Translations under genes and position numbers: made by a program | Assembly: GCA_963813435.1 (NCBI GenBank) | Contig: CAWEYY010000004.1 | Location: 186,001 to 250,000, forward strand | DNA length: 64,000 nt | Source of the DNA: AC-32 sp963813435 | GTDB taxonomy: Bacteria; Actinomycetota; Thermoleophilia; Gaiellales; Gaiellaceae | Direction: 5' to 3' | Notes under the pieces: model-generated | Databases searched by the model: none | What the model was told of the DNA's origin: nothing | Seen by the model: the letters and a program-made list of their open reading frames with translations, nothing else | Shown here: piece by piece, positions 17,849 through 26,062 of the stretch | Numbering within the stretch: position 1 is the first letter of the stretch | Layout of the letters: each line of letters begins with the position of its first letter

Positions 17849-18786
17849 GGCGACTCCTTGAGCGAGCGCAGCTCCTCCTCGAGCGCGTCGATCCTCGCCT
17901 CGCGCTCCTGCAGCTGACGCGTCCGTTCGTCGAGGACCGTGCGCGCGCCCGCCAGCTCCTCCCGGAGCGCTCCGAGGTCGTCGGGCAGGCCCTCGCCCTC
18001 CGCGTGCAACGGCACCTTCACGCCGAGGAAGAAGCTGCGGTGCTGGTCGTCGGTGTAGTCGCTTGCGACGATGTCCTCGAGGAAGTCGTACTGCTCGCAC
18101 ACGATCGGGAAGCCGGCTTCCAGCATCGCTTGCAGAAGGTGCCGCTTCTCGGGCCAGAAGGAGGCGTTGTTTCCGACCGCCGACCACTCGAGGGCCTCGA
18201 CCTCGTCCGCGGGCGTGTCGAGATCCCATTCTGTGTACCAGCGCCCGAGGCTTCCCTCGTGGACGGTCATCGGCGAGAGCCGGAAGGTCGTCCACGTCTC
18301 GTCGTCGGGAGTGGCGTAGTGCGTGTGGAGCATCAGTACCCGCCGCGTGACGTCGGCCATGTCGCGCAGATACGAGATCGGCTGGTCGAGGTGGTACAGG
18401 AGGCCGCAGCAGAAGACGGCGTCGAACATCCCGTAGCTCCTGATGTTGCGCACGTCGTCGTGGACGAACCGGAGATTGGGGAGCCCGAGCTGCCGCGCCA
18501 CGAACTCGCACTTGTCGACGTTCGAGCGGCGGCCCTCGATCCCGAGGACGTCGTAGCCGGCACGAGCGAACTCGACCGCATAGCCGCCCTCGTTGCAGCC
18601 CAGGTCGACTACGTGCGGCGGGTCGGCCGGGTCGATGACCGGAAGCAGGAGCTGCAGCGTCCGCATCGCCGACCTGGTCGTGCCCCAGTCGCGGAGGAGC
18701 GGCTCGTCCGGCATCGTCCGCGTTCCGTCCGGGAGCTCGATGTTGTGGGCGATGAACTCGAGCGGCACCGACGTCTTCCCGCTCAT
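17809..18786 (-). CDS. SAM methyltransferase (Methyltransf_23/DUF1698-like) with coiled-coil C-terminus
   Basis: The 325-residue protein shows 'PHVVDLGCNEGGYAVEFARA' (motif I near residue 58), 'MFDAVFCCGLLYHLDQP' and 'DDQHRSFFLGVKVPL'. This resembles tRNA-wobble-type DUF1698/CmoB relatives often found in glycan loci. Residues 270-312 form a coiled coil with Glu-rich heptads, and the end 'SPWRRIRRTRRPGR' is a shorter, basic version of the tail in the two downstream methyltransferases. It starts 6 nt after the preceding gene. The acceptor is unknown. Confidence 0.8.
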   Translation of the reverse strand: MSGKTSVPLEFIAHNIELPDGTRTMPDEPLLRDWGTTRSAMRTLQLLLPVIDPADPPHVVDLGCNEGGYAVEFARAGYDVLGIEGRRSNVDKCEFVARQLGLPNLRFVHDDVRNIRSYGMFDAVFCCGLLYHLDQPISYLRDMADVTRRVLMLHTHYATPDDETWTTFRLSPMTVHEGSLGRWYTEWDLDTPADEVEALEWSAVGNNASFWPEKRHLLQAMLEAGFPIVCEQYDFLEDIVASDYTDDQHRSFFLGVKVPLHAEGEGLPDDLGALREELAGARTVLDERTRQLQEREARIDALEEELRSLKESPWRRIRRTRRPGR

Positions 18787-18802
18787 GGCGTCAGTCTTGC
18801 AC

Positions 18803-19561
18803 CTAGAGCTGGCGCAGGCTCTCGGGATGCTTGCGCACGAAGCGGAGCATGCTGCGCCAGTGCCAGAGCGTCCGCCGGGTGAGGAAGCGGCGGTCGGTCA
18901 CGGCCTGGTGGTGGTGGACGACGACCGCGTCGGGGACGTACCAGCGCTCCCAGCCTGTCTTGCGCGCCCGGTACGCGAGGTCGATGTCGTCGCCGTAGAG
19001 GTGGTAGCCCTCGTCCATGCCGCCGAGCTCGTCGAGCATGCGGCGGCGGATGAACAGGAACGCGCCGAGCAGCCAGTCGGCCTCGACCGGCTCGGTCGGC
19101 CGCTCGTCGAGGAGGTAGTGCTTCGTCTGGCGCGTCTCGGGGTGGAGGACGCGGCGCAGCGGCGTGCGGCGGACGAGCGTCCCCGAGACGGTCGGGAAGC
19201 TCCGGCGAGACGGCTGCCAGCGATCGTCGGGGTAGCGCATCTGCGGGCCCGCGATCCCGCACCGGGAGCGGGCCTCCGCGAATTCGAGGAGCGCGGCGAT
19301 CGAGCCCGGGGTCGCCTCGATGTCCGCGTTCGAGGCGACGACGTAGGGCGCTTCGGTCGCCGCGGCACCCTTGTTGATGTTCGCGCCGAAGCCGAGCGTC
19401 TGCTCGTTCCTGAGGACGCGCGTCTTGCCGGGAGCCGACGGCGAGCCGCCCGGGTTCTCCACGAGCACGAGCTCGCCGACCTGCGGCGCGAGCGACTCGA
19501 GGCACTCGCCCGGCTCGGGGTCGCCGGGAGTCCAGATGACGACCGCCGCGACGTCGGTCAC
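18803..19561 (-). CDS. Glycosyltransferase family 2 (WbbL/rhamnosyltransferase-like)
   Basis: The 252-residue protein starts at GTG 19561, overlapping the upstream stop by 4 nt. Motifs are 'DVAAVVIWTPGDPEPGECL', 'ELVLVENPGGSPSAPGKTRV', 'TLGFGANINKGAAATEAPYV', 'ASNADIEATPGSI' for the metal-binding Asp, and 'YHLYGDDIDLAYRARKTGW', the conserved WbbL-type block. It is short, with no membrane anchor. It likely adds rhamnose or a similar sugar. Confidence 0.86.
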   Translation of the reverse strand: MTDVAAVVIWTPGDPEPGECLESLAPQVGELVLVENPGGSPSAPGKTRVLRNEQTLGFGANINKGAAATEAPYVVASNADIEATPGSIAALLEFAEARSRCGIAGPQMRYPDDRWQPSRRSFPTVSGTLVRRTPLRRVLHPETRQTKHYLLDERPTEPVEADWLLGAFLFIRRRMLDELGGMDEGYHLYGDDIDLAYRARKTGWERWYVPDAVVVHHHQAVTDRRFLTRRTLWHWRSMLRFVRKHPESLRQL

Positions 19562-20607
19562 AGCAGCTCCTTGTAGACCTCGACGGTGCGGCGCGCTGTC
19601 TTGGCCCAGCTGAAGTGGCTCGCGCGCTCGAGCCCGGCGGCCGCGAGCCGTTCGTGGTCGGCGAGCGCGCGCTCGATCCCGCCCGCGAGCGCAGCCGGGT
19701 TCCGCTCCTCGACCAGGATCGCCGCGTCGCCCGCGACCTCGGGGAGCGCTCCGGCGGTCGTCGCGACGACGGGCGTGCCGGACGCCATCGCCTCCAGCAC
19801 CGGCAAGCCGAAGCCCTCGTAGCGCGACGGGAAGACGAGACACGCGGCTCCGCGGTAGAGGGCCGCGAGCTCGTCCTGGGAGACGTGGCCGCGGAACTCG
19901 ACGCGCCCGGCGAGCCCGGCCGCGTCGGCGGCGCGCTCGGCCGCCACGCGCCCGCCCTTGTCCGGGCCCGCGAACACGAGGCGGAGCGAGTCGTCGCCCA
20001 TGAGCGCCAGGGCCTCGATCGCGCTTTCCGGGTCCTTGCGCCGCTGGATCGTCCCGACGACGAGCGCGTATGGCGTGCCGTCCTCGCGCGGGCCGTTCGG
20101 CGTGAACGCGGGATCGACGCCGTTCGGAGTGACGACGATCTTCTGGTGCGGGATGTCGTAGAGCTCGATCAGGTCGCGCTTCGTGCGCTCGGAGACTGCC
20201 AGCACGCGGTCGGCCTTGCGGGCCGAGCGCGGAACGGCGGTCCGGAAGACGAGGCGGTCGCGCAGGCTCATCAGGCCCGGGTCGCGCTCGAACGAGAGGT
20301 CGTGGACGGTCACGACGCTGCGACATGGGCAGCGGAGCGGAATTGCGTGCTGGAAGTGCGCAACCGGCGGGTCTAGGCGGCGCAGGAGCCGGGGCAGGGG
20401 AGACGACATGCGCCAGATCTGGCCGCGCGTCTGCAGCTCCACCGGCTCGATCCCGTCGGGGACGAGGTCGGGCCGGCGCGTGACCGCGGCGAAGCGGAGG
20501 TCGGGCACGCCCGCGAGCTCGCGCAGCAGGCCGGTGACGTACGTCTCATCGCCGGTGCGCTCCCGCCCGAGCACATCCGCGTCGATCACCACGAGCGGAG
20601 CGCTCAC
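19558..20607 (-). CDS. Glycosyltransferase family 4
   Basis: The 349-residue protein starts at GTG 20607 (GTGA overlap). N-lobe motifs are 'VIDADVLGRERTGDETYVTG' and 'VTVHDLSFERDPGLMSLRDR'. The linker 'VVTPNGVDPAFTPNG' is followed by 'ALVVGTIQRRKDPESAIEAL' and the donor-site block 'SRYEGFGLPVLEAMASGTPV' with the E-x7-E motif. This subgroup is typical of mannosyl/rhamnosyl transferases in O-antigen synthesis. It is related to the two upstream GT4 genes and probably arose by duplication. Confidence 0.9.
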   Translation of the reverse strand: MSAPLVVIDADVLGRERTGDETYVTGLLRELAGVPDLRFAAVTRRPDLVPDGIEPVELQTRGQIWRMSSPLPRLLRRLDPPVAHFQHAIPLRCPCRSVVTVHDLSFERDPGLMSLRDRLVFRTAVPRSARKADRVLAVSERTKRDLIELYDIPHQKIVVTPNGVDPAFTPNGPREDGTPYALVVGTIQRRKDPESAIEALALMGDDSLRLVFAGPDKGGRVAAERAADAAGLAGRVEFRGHVSQDELAALYRGAACLVFPSRYEGFGLPVLEAMASGTPVVATTAGALPEVAGDAAILVEERNPAALAGGIERALADHERLAAAGLERASHFSWAKTARRTVEVYKELL

Positions 20608-21632
20608 GCGGCTGCCTCGCGGTAGACCTCGACCGTTTTCCGTGCGACCTCGGCCCAGTCGAACGCGCGCGCCCGCTCGAGCCCGCGCTCGCGGAGCTCG
20701 TCGCGCCGGTCGATCGCCTCGGCCAGCCCGACGGCGATCGCGTCCGGGTCGAGCGGGTCGACGAGAACGGCCGCGCCTGCCGAGACCTCCTCCGCCGCCT
20801 CGTTCCGCCCGGCGACGACCGGCGCGCCGCAGGCCATCGCCTCGAGCACCGGCAGGCCGAACCCCTCGTACGGCGAGACGTAGGCGACGCAGCGCGCGCC
20901 CCGGTAGAGACGCGCGAGCTCCGCATCCGGGACGAAGCCGAGCCAGCGCACGCCCTCGCCGGTCGGCGCCGCGTCGCCCCAGCCACGCATCCCGGCTATT
21001 CGCAGCTCGCAGCCGTTCAGACCCGCGCGCTGGAAGCCGTCGACGAGGCGCGGGAGGTTCTTGCGCGGCTCGAGCGTGCCAACGGCCAGGACGTAGTCGC
21101 CCTCGGCTGCCTCGCCGCTCGCAGCGAACGGCGGCCCGACCGCGTTCGGGATCACGCGCACCTTCTCCTCGGGCACGTCGAGGACGTCGAGCAGTTCCCG
21201 CCGCGTGAACTCGGACACCGCGATCAGCCGCCGCGCCGCGCGCACGACGCGAGGGAGCGCGTGCCGGCTGTAGGTGCGCGTCCAGCGGTTGAAGGTCTCC
21301 GGGTAGCGCAGCACGGCAAGGTCGTGGATCGTCACGACGAGCGGCACCGCCGACCGGAACGGCGCACGCTGGGTCGGGCAGTGAAGGACGTCGACATCGT
21401 CACGTTGCGCCTCGTGCGGAAGACCGAAGAGGTACCAGCCGAGGTCTCGAACGGGCACCTGGCCCTTTCCGGTGCCCCCGAAGGAGTAGCGGCGCACCTC
21501 GACGTCTTCGTTCTCGAGCGCGTCGAGCAGCGAGCGGATGTGCCGCGCTGTCCCCGCGCTCGTGAGCTCGAGCGCCGAGACGTCCATGCCAATGCGCAAG
21601 GCGTCGCCTGCGGCGACGTCCTCAGGACGCAT
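20604..21632 (-). CDS. Glycosyltransferase family 4
   Basis: The 342-residue protein shows 'RIGMDVSALELTSAGTARHI', 'VTIHDLAVLRYPETFNRWTR', 'VRVIPNAVGPPFAASGE', 'LAVGTLEPRKNLPRLVDGF' and 'SPYEGFGLPVLEAMACGAPV'. All canonical GT4 positions are present, including both Glu residues. It shares high similarity with the proteins at 19558-20607 and 21705-22778, consistent with tandem duplication and divergence for successive sugars of a repeat unit. It starts with ATG 72 nt after the preceding gene. Confidence 0.9.
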   Translation of the reverse strand: MRPEDVAAGDALRIGMDVSALELTSAGTARHIRSLLDALENEDVEVRRYSFGGTGKGQVPVRDLGWYLFGLPHEAQRDDVDVLHCPTQRAPFRSAVPLVVTIHDLAVLRYPETFNRWTRTYSRHALPRVVRAARRLIAVSEFTRRELLDVLDVPEEKVRVIPNAVGPPFAASGEAAEGDYVLAVGTLEPRKNLPRLVDGFQRAGLNGCELRIAGMRGWGDAAPTGEGVRWLGFVPDAELARLYRGARCVAYVSPYEGFGLPVLEAMACGAPVVAGRNEAAEEVSAGAAVLVDPLDPDAIAVGLAEAIDRRDELRERGLERARAFDWAEVARKTVEVYREAAA

Positions 21633-21704
21633 GGGCTTTGCGCATGCGTCCGTCTGAAATGACCGGTCGAAGCATCTGAGTTTCCGCCACCACGTTTCTG
21701 AGAG

Positions 21705-22778
21705 TCAGTCTCGCAAAGCGCTCTCGTAGCCCGCGAGGACGGCCTCGCCGCACGCGCGCCAGGTGAACCGGGCCGCGTGCGCGAGGCCGCGGTCGCGTGG
21801 GAGCTCGAGGGCGTCCGCGAGCGCAGACGCGAAGGCTTCCGGGTCGTCGGGATCGGCGCGCAGGGCCGCGTCGCCCGAGGCCTCGTCGAGCGACGCGTGC
21901 GAGGACACGACGGCCGGCGTGCCGCTGGCCAGCGCTTCCACGACCGGCATCCCGAAGCCCTCGAATGTCGACGGGTACGCGAACGCCGACGCGCCCCGGT
22001 AGAGCCTCGCCAGCTCGTCGTCCTCGACGAAGCCCAGCAGCCGCACGCCCTCCGCGTCGAGCGGCCGGTCCTCCCAGCCCGAGAGCCCGGCGAGGACGAG
22101 CGTCAGCTCCGGCCGCTGGCGCCGCAGCACCGCGAACGCCGCGACCAGCGCCGGGAGGTTCTTGCGGGGCTCGAGCGTCGAGACGGCGAGCACGTACGGC
22201 CCCCCGAGGTCGGCCCGCTCGCCGTCCGGCCGGAAGCGCGGGTCGATCCCCGGATAGGCGACGACGACCCGCTCCTCGTCAACGCCGAGCAGCTCGACGA
22301 CCTCGCCGGCAGTGAAGTGCGAGTTCGCGAAGACGAGATCGCACGTGCGGGCCGCGTTCTCGTACTTCGCCCCGTGCATCCGGCGCGTGCTCGGCTCGAC
22401 CAGCTGCGGGAGCCGCAGCGGCACCAGGTCGTGCACGGTCGTCGCCCTGACCCCGCCGCGCTGCGGCGGGTACATCCAGTCGGAGAAGTGGAACACGTCG
22501 AGCGGCCCGACGACTCTCTCGACGGCAGGCCGGCCAAGGCGGCTCCACCCCGACCGCCACCACTGCGCTTTCGGGAGGAGCGGCAGCCGCAGCTCGACGT
22601 CCAGGCCCGCGAGCGATTCCCGGATCCGCTTTCGTCCGTTCGGCCCCGAAGGCCCGAAGGCCACGATCTCGTGCCGCCCGCCGCCGGCCTCGACGAGCCC
22701 CGAGACCAGCCCGCGCAGGTAGTTGCCGATCCCGGTGCGGGGACGCGAGAGCGGGCTGACGTCGACGACGATTCGCAT
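21705..22778 (-). CDS. Glycosyltransferase family 4
   Basis: The 357-residue protein begins 'RIVVDVSPLSRPRTGIGNYL' and has 'TTVHDLVPLRLPQLVEPSTR', 'VVAYPGIDPRFRPDGE', 'LAVSTLEPRKNLPALVAAF' and 'STFEGFGMPVVEALASGTPA' with the catalytic Glu pair. It is the first gene of the nine-gene minus-strand operon reaching 12878. It is divergent from the wzm gene, with a 187-nt shared upstream region. Confidence 0.9.
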   Translation of the reverse strand: MRIVVDVSPLSRPRTGIGNYLRGLVSGLVEAGGGRHEIVAFGPSGPNGRKRIRESLAGLDVELRLPLLPKAQWWRSGWSRLGRPAVERVVGPLDVFHFSDWMYPPQRGGVRATTVHDLVPLRLPQLVEPSTRRMHGAKYENAARTCDLVFANSHFTAGEVVELLGVDEERVVVAYPGIDPRFRPDGERADLGGPYVLAVSTLEPRKNLPALVAAFAVLRRQRPELTLVLAGLSGWEDRPLDAEGVRLLGFVEDDELARLYRGASAFAYPSTFEGFGMPVVEALASGTPAVVSSHASLDEASGDAALRADPDDPEAFASALADALELPRDRGLAHAARFTWRACGEAVLAGYESALRD

Positions 22779-22798
22779 TAGTGCCCCTGCCGGTGATG

Positions 22799-22873
22799 TT
22801 GCCCAGGCTCTCGGTCGCTAGCACCAAGCCGGAATCCGCACTCGACCGCCGCGCAGGCTGGTTGCCTGGGCAA
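22799..22873. repeat. Ten-bp inverted repeat in the divergent region upstream of wzm
   Basis: TTGCCCAGGC (22799-22808) and GCCTGGGCAA (22864-22873) are exact reverse complements separated by 55 nt. They lie between the GT4 gene on the minus strand and wzm on the plus strand. A second small stem, GGGGC-ACTT-GCCCC, lies at 22936-22949. They may be regulator half-sites or RNA structure; no known motif is recognised. Confidence 0.45.
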
Positions 22874-22953
22874 GGTCGGGGGTGGGCTCCGGCGCAGCGT
22901 GATAGCGGGCGAGGGCCGGGCGATCATTGCCGGGAGGGGCACTTGCCCCGAAG

Positions 22954-22959
22954 TATCCT
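22954..22959 (+). promoter_or_regulatory. Leaderless-type -10 box for wzm (TATCCT)
   Basis: TATCCT ends 6 nt before the GTG at 22966, the spacing at which transcription would begin on the start codon. No -35 hexamer at a 17-18 nt distance is convincing. There is no ribosome-binding site between the box and the start. Confidence 0.5.
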
Positions 22960-22965
22960 GCGCGC

Positions 22966-23796
22966 GTGGCCGTCGACACCGTGACGAAGACGCCGGTCTT
23001 GCCGAGCATCGCGCGGGTGGCCGGCTACAACGAGCTGCTCTGGACGCTCTTCCGCCGCGAGGTCCGCGTCCGCTACAAGGGCTCCGCGCTCGGGCTGATC
23101 TGGTCGGTCATCTACCCGATCTCGATGATGCTCGTCTACACGCTGATCTTCTCGGTGCTCTGGAAGACCGCGCGCAACATCCCGCATTACCCGCTGTTCG
23201 TCCTCGTCGGCCTCGCCGTCTGGGGCTTCTTCCAGGCCTCGGTGCAGCTGGGCAGCGGCTCGCTCGTCGCGAGCGCCGAGCTGATCAAGAAGATCTGGTT
23301 CCCGCGCGAGCTGATCCCGGCCGCGACCGTGCTCGCGCAGACGATCTCCGCCGGGGTGATGTTCGCGATCCTGATCCCGCTCGCGCTGTTCGTCGAGCCG
23401 AAGGCCGCCAAGACGCTCCTCCTGGCCGTGCCGATCTTCGCCGCGCTGCTCTGCCTTGCGCTCGGCTTCGCCCTCCTGTTCTCGGTCGCCAACGTCTTCT
23501 TCCGCGACATCGAGCACCTCCTCGGCGTGATCTTCCTGCCCTGGTTCTTCCTGACACCCGTCCTCTATGGGCTCGAGCAGCTGCCCGCCGCCTCGACCCA
23601 CCGCTGGGCGATCGACCTGCTCCGCTACGGCAACCCGGTCACGCCCTACGTCGAAGGGATGCGTTCCGTCGTGCTCTTCGGCGTGGTGCCCGGAACGAGC
23701 CTGCTGCTCTACATCTTCCTCGTCGGGCCTGCGCTCGCGATCATCGGCCTGCGTGTCCTCCAGCGCTACGAGGACCGGCTGGCCGTCGAGCTCTGA
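22966..23796 (+). CDS. wzm: Polysaccharide ABC exporter permease (Wzm, ABC-2 type)
   Basis: The protein is 276 residues with about six membrane segments. It has the Wzm/TagG opening 'ELLWTLFRREVRVRYKGSAL' and 'GLIWSVIYPISMMLVYTLIF', and ends near 'VLQRYEDRLAVEL'. It pairs with the Wzt ATPase 1 nt downstream to export an undecaprenyl-linked polysaccharide across the plasma membrane. GTG 22966 is preferred over an upstream in-frame start because it follows a TATCCT box by 6 nt and removes a Gly/Pro-rich non-family extension. Confidence 0.92.
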   Translation: MAVDTVTKTPVLPSIARVAGYNELLWTLFRREVRVRYKGSALGLIWSVIYPISMMLVYTLIFSVLWKTARNIPHYPLFVLVGLAVWGFFQASVQLGSGSLVASAELIKKIWFPRELIPAATVLAQTISAGVMFAILIPLALFVEPKAAKTLLLAVPIFAALLCLALGFALLFSVANVFFRDIEHLLGVIFLPWFFLTPVLYGLEQLPAASTHRWAIDLLRYGNPVTPYVEGMRSVVLFGVVPGTSLLLYIFLVGPALAIIGLRVLQRYEDRLAVEL

Positions 23797-23797
23797 C

Positions 23798-25024
23798 GTG
23801 AGCACCGGCACCGCCGTCGCGGCGGGTGAGATCGTCGGAGAGCACATCGGGCGTCTCTTCAAGATCCGCCTTGCGCAGACCCGGTCGCTGAAGGAGGCGA
23901 TCCTGCGGCGCTCGCTGCCGCGGACGCGAGAGCTGTGGGCGCTGCGCGACGTCGACTTCCACGTCCGCCCGGGTGAGGCCTTCGGGATCGTCGGCCGCAA
24001 CGGCTCGGGCAAGTCGACGCTGCTGAAGCTGATCGCCCACATCTTCGCGCCGACCACCGGCACGCTCGAAGTGGGCGGGCGCGTCGGCTCGCTGATCGAG
24101 ATCGGCGCCGGCTTCCACCCCGACTTCACGGGCGTCGAGAACGTCTACCTGAACGCGGCGATCTACGGGATCAAGCGGGGCTACGTCGACGAGCATCTCG
24201 ACGAGATCATCGGGTTCGCCGAGCTGGAGGACTTCGCCCACGCCCCAGTGCGGACGTACTCGTCCGGGATGTACATGCGGCTCGGCTTCTCGGTCGCGAT
24301 GCACGTCAACCCGAACGTGCTGCTCCTGGACGAGGTGCTCGCGGTGGGTGACGAGGCCTTCCAGCGGAAGTGCTTCGGCCGGATCGCCGAGTTCAAGGAG
24401 GCCGGCGGAACGATTGTCTTCGTCTCGCATGACCCGAGCGGCGTCGAGCGCGTCTGCGACCGGGCGATCATGCTCGACCACGGGCGTGTGGTCGAGGAGG
24501 GGCCTGCCGCTGACGTCGTGCGCGCCTACCACCGCTACCTCGGGCGCGGCGCGGAGGATTCGGTCGAGCGGAGCGACGGCGCCTCTCCCACGAGGTTCCG
24601 CGTGCACGAGGTGCGGGCTGTCGCAGGCGACGGCGTCGCTCGCGACCGGGTGACCGAGGGCGAGCCGGTCGCGCTCGAGGTCTGGCTCTACGCCGAGGAC
24701 GGTGTCGAGGACGCACGCGTCACGGTCGGCTTCCGCGACGCGAACGAGCTGCCGATCGGGTCGCAGACGGTCGAGGGCGTCCGTCTGAGGCCGGAACGGC
24801 TCGAGGTGCTCCGGCTGCGCTTCCCGGGCTTGCCGATGCGGGAGGGCCGCTTTTTCGTCGACGTCGGCCTCACCAGCGAGGACGGCTCCATCGAGCTCGC
24901 GCGCGCCGAGCGTGCGCTCGAGCTGAGCGTGTTCAGCAACGAGCTCGGAGGCTCCGGGCCGATCCGTCTCGGCGGCTCGTGGGAGCTGCCTGGAACCGGA
25001 GGAAGCGACTCGGTCGACGGCTAG
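23798..25024 (+). CDS. wzt: Polysaccharide ABC exporter ATPase with C-terminal carbohydrate-binding-like domain (Wzt)
   Basis: The 408-residue protein has Walker A 'GRNGSGKS' at residues 66-73, signature 'YSSGMYMRLGF' and Walker B 'VLLLDEVLAVGDE'. The H-loop is in 'VFVSHDPSGV'. Residues about 250-400 form a beta-rich extension ('VALEVWLYAEDGVEDARVTV', 'GRFFVDVGLTSEDGS') in the position of the Wzt carbohydrate-binding domain. In E. coli O8/O9a that domain recognises the modified glycan end. This fits a polymer capped by one of the local methyltransferases, but that link is inference. Confidence 0.92.
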   Translation: MSTGTAVAAGEIVGEHIGRLFKIRLAQTRSLKEAILRRSLPRTRELWALRDVDFHVRPGEAFGIVGRNGSGKSTLLKLIAHIFAPTTGTLEVGGRVGSLIEIGAGFHPDFTGVENVYLNAAIYGIKRGYVDEHLDEIIGFAELEDFAHAPVRTYSSGMYMRLGFSVAMHVNPNVLLLDEVLAVGDEAFQRKCFGRIAEFKEAGGTIVFVSHDPSGVERVCDRAIMLDHGRVVEEGPAADVVRAYHRYLGRGAEDSVERSDGASPTRFRVHEVRAVAGDGVARDRVTEGEPVALEVWLYAEDGVEDARVTVGFRDANELPIGSQTVEGVRLRPERLEVLRLRFPGLPMREGRFFVDVGLTSEDGSIELARAERALELSVFSNELGGSGPIRLGGSWELPGTGGSDSVDG

Positions 25025-25027
25025 GCT
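25022..25027 (+). promoter_or_regulatory. Leaderless-type -10 box for hemE (TAGGCT)
   Basis: TAGGCT ends 6 nt before the hemE GTG. The box overlaps the wzt stop codon (TAG 25022-25024), so the heme/F420 block can be transcribed separately from the polysaccharide locus despite the 9-nt gap. Confidence 0.5.
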
Positions 25028-25033
25028 CTTGGC

Positions 25034-26062
25034 GTGACAGAGCCGCTTCTCGTACGCGCCGCGCGCCGCGAGCCGGTCGAACGGACGCCAATCTGGTTCA
25101 TGCGCCAGGCCGGCCGCTCTCTGCCGGAGTACCGCGAGCTGCGCAAGCAATACGGCCTGTTCGAGGTCTGCCGCCGGCCGGAGCTCTGCGCCGAGGTGAC
25201 GCTCCAGCCGGTGCGCGCGCACGGGGTCGACGCGGCCGTGATGTTCGCGGACATCATGCTTCCGGTTCTCGGGATGGGGGTCGACGTCGAGCTGGTCGAG
25301 AACATCGGGCCGGTCGTCGCCGAGCCCGTGCGCACGATGGCCGACGTCGAGCGCCTGCGCGTGCCTGATCCCTCGGAGTCGGTGCCGTTCGTGCTCGAGG
25401 CCGTGCGGCTCGTGCGCGAGGCCCTACGGGAGGATCAGGCGGTCGTCGGCTTCGCCGGCGGGCCCTTCACGGTCGCCGGGTACCTGATCGAGGGCAAGCC
25501 GACGCGTGACTTCAAGCTGACGAAGGCCTGCATGTACGGGGAGCCCGAGGTCTGGCACGCGCTGATGGACAGGCTGACGGAGACGTTCGCGCTCTACGTG
25601 GCAGCGTGCGCCGGCGCCGGCGCCGACGTGATCCAGCTCTTCGACTCGTGGGTCGGAGCGCTCTCGGTCGACGACTACCGCGAGTTCGCCGCGCCGTACT
25701 CGGAGCGCGTGCTCGCGGCCGTCGACGTGCCCACGATCCACTTCGCGACCGGCGACGCGCATCTGCTCGAAGAGCGCGCCGCCGCGGGCGGCGACGTGAT
25801 CGGGGTCGACTGGCGCGTGCCGCTCGACGTCGCGTGGGAGCGCGTCGGGCACGACCGCGGCATCCAGGGAAACCTCGACGGCGCCGTCCTGCTCGGGCCG
25901 TGGGAGCGCGTCGAGGCCGGCGCCGAGGACGTGCTGCGCCGCGCCGCAGGCAGGCCCGGCCACATCTTCAACCTTGGCCACGGCGTCCTGCCCGAGACCG
26001 ATCCGGACGATCTCGGCCGCCTGGTCGAGCTCGTGCACGAGCGCACCCTGGTTCCCGTATGA
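25034..26062 (+). CDS. hemE: Uroporphyrinogen decarboxylase
   Basis: The 342-residue protein matches the family's usual length. It decarboxylates the four acetate chains of uroporphyrinogen III to give coproporphyrinogen III. Signature one is 'WFMRQAGRSLPEYREL' (from residue 21). The catalytic Asp lies in 'VMFADIMLPVLGMGV'. 'FAGGPFTVAGYLIEG' is the second conserved block, and 'FNLGHGVLPETDPD' holds the C-terminal His. The GTG start is supported by the TAGGCT box 6 nt upstream. It overlaps hemH by 4 nt. Confidence 0.96.
   Translation: MTEPLLVRAARREPVERTPIWFMRQAGRSLPEYRELRKQYGLFEVCRRPELCAEVTLQPVRAHGVDAAVMFADIMLPVLGMGVDVELVENIGPVVAEPVRTMADVERLRVPDPSESVPFVLEAVRLVREALREDQAVVGFAGGPFTVAGYLIEGKPTRDFKLTKACMYGEPEVWHALMDRLTETFALYVAACAGAGADVIQLFDSWVGALSVDDYREFAAPYSERVLAAVDVPTIHFATGDAHLLEERAAAGGDVIGVDWRVPLDVAWERVGHDRGIQGNLDGAVLLGPWERVEAGAEDVLRRAAGRPGHIFNLGHGVLPETDPDDLGRLVELVHERTLVPV

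Noticed and set aside
22926..22959. TTGCCG as a -35 box for wzm
   Set aside because: The spacing to TATCCT is 21 nt, too long for a normal promoter.
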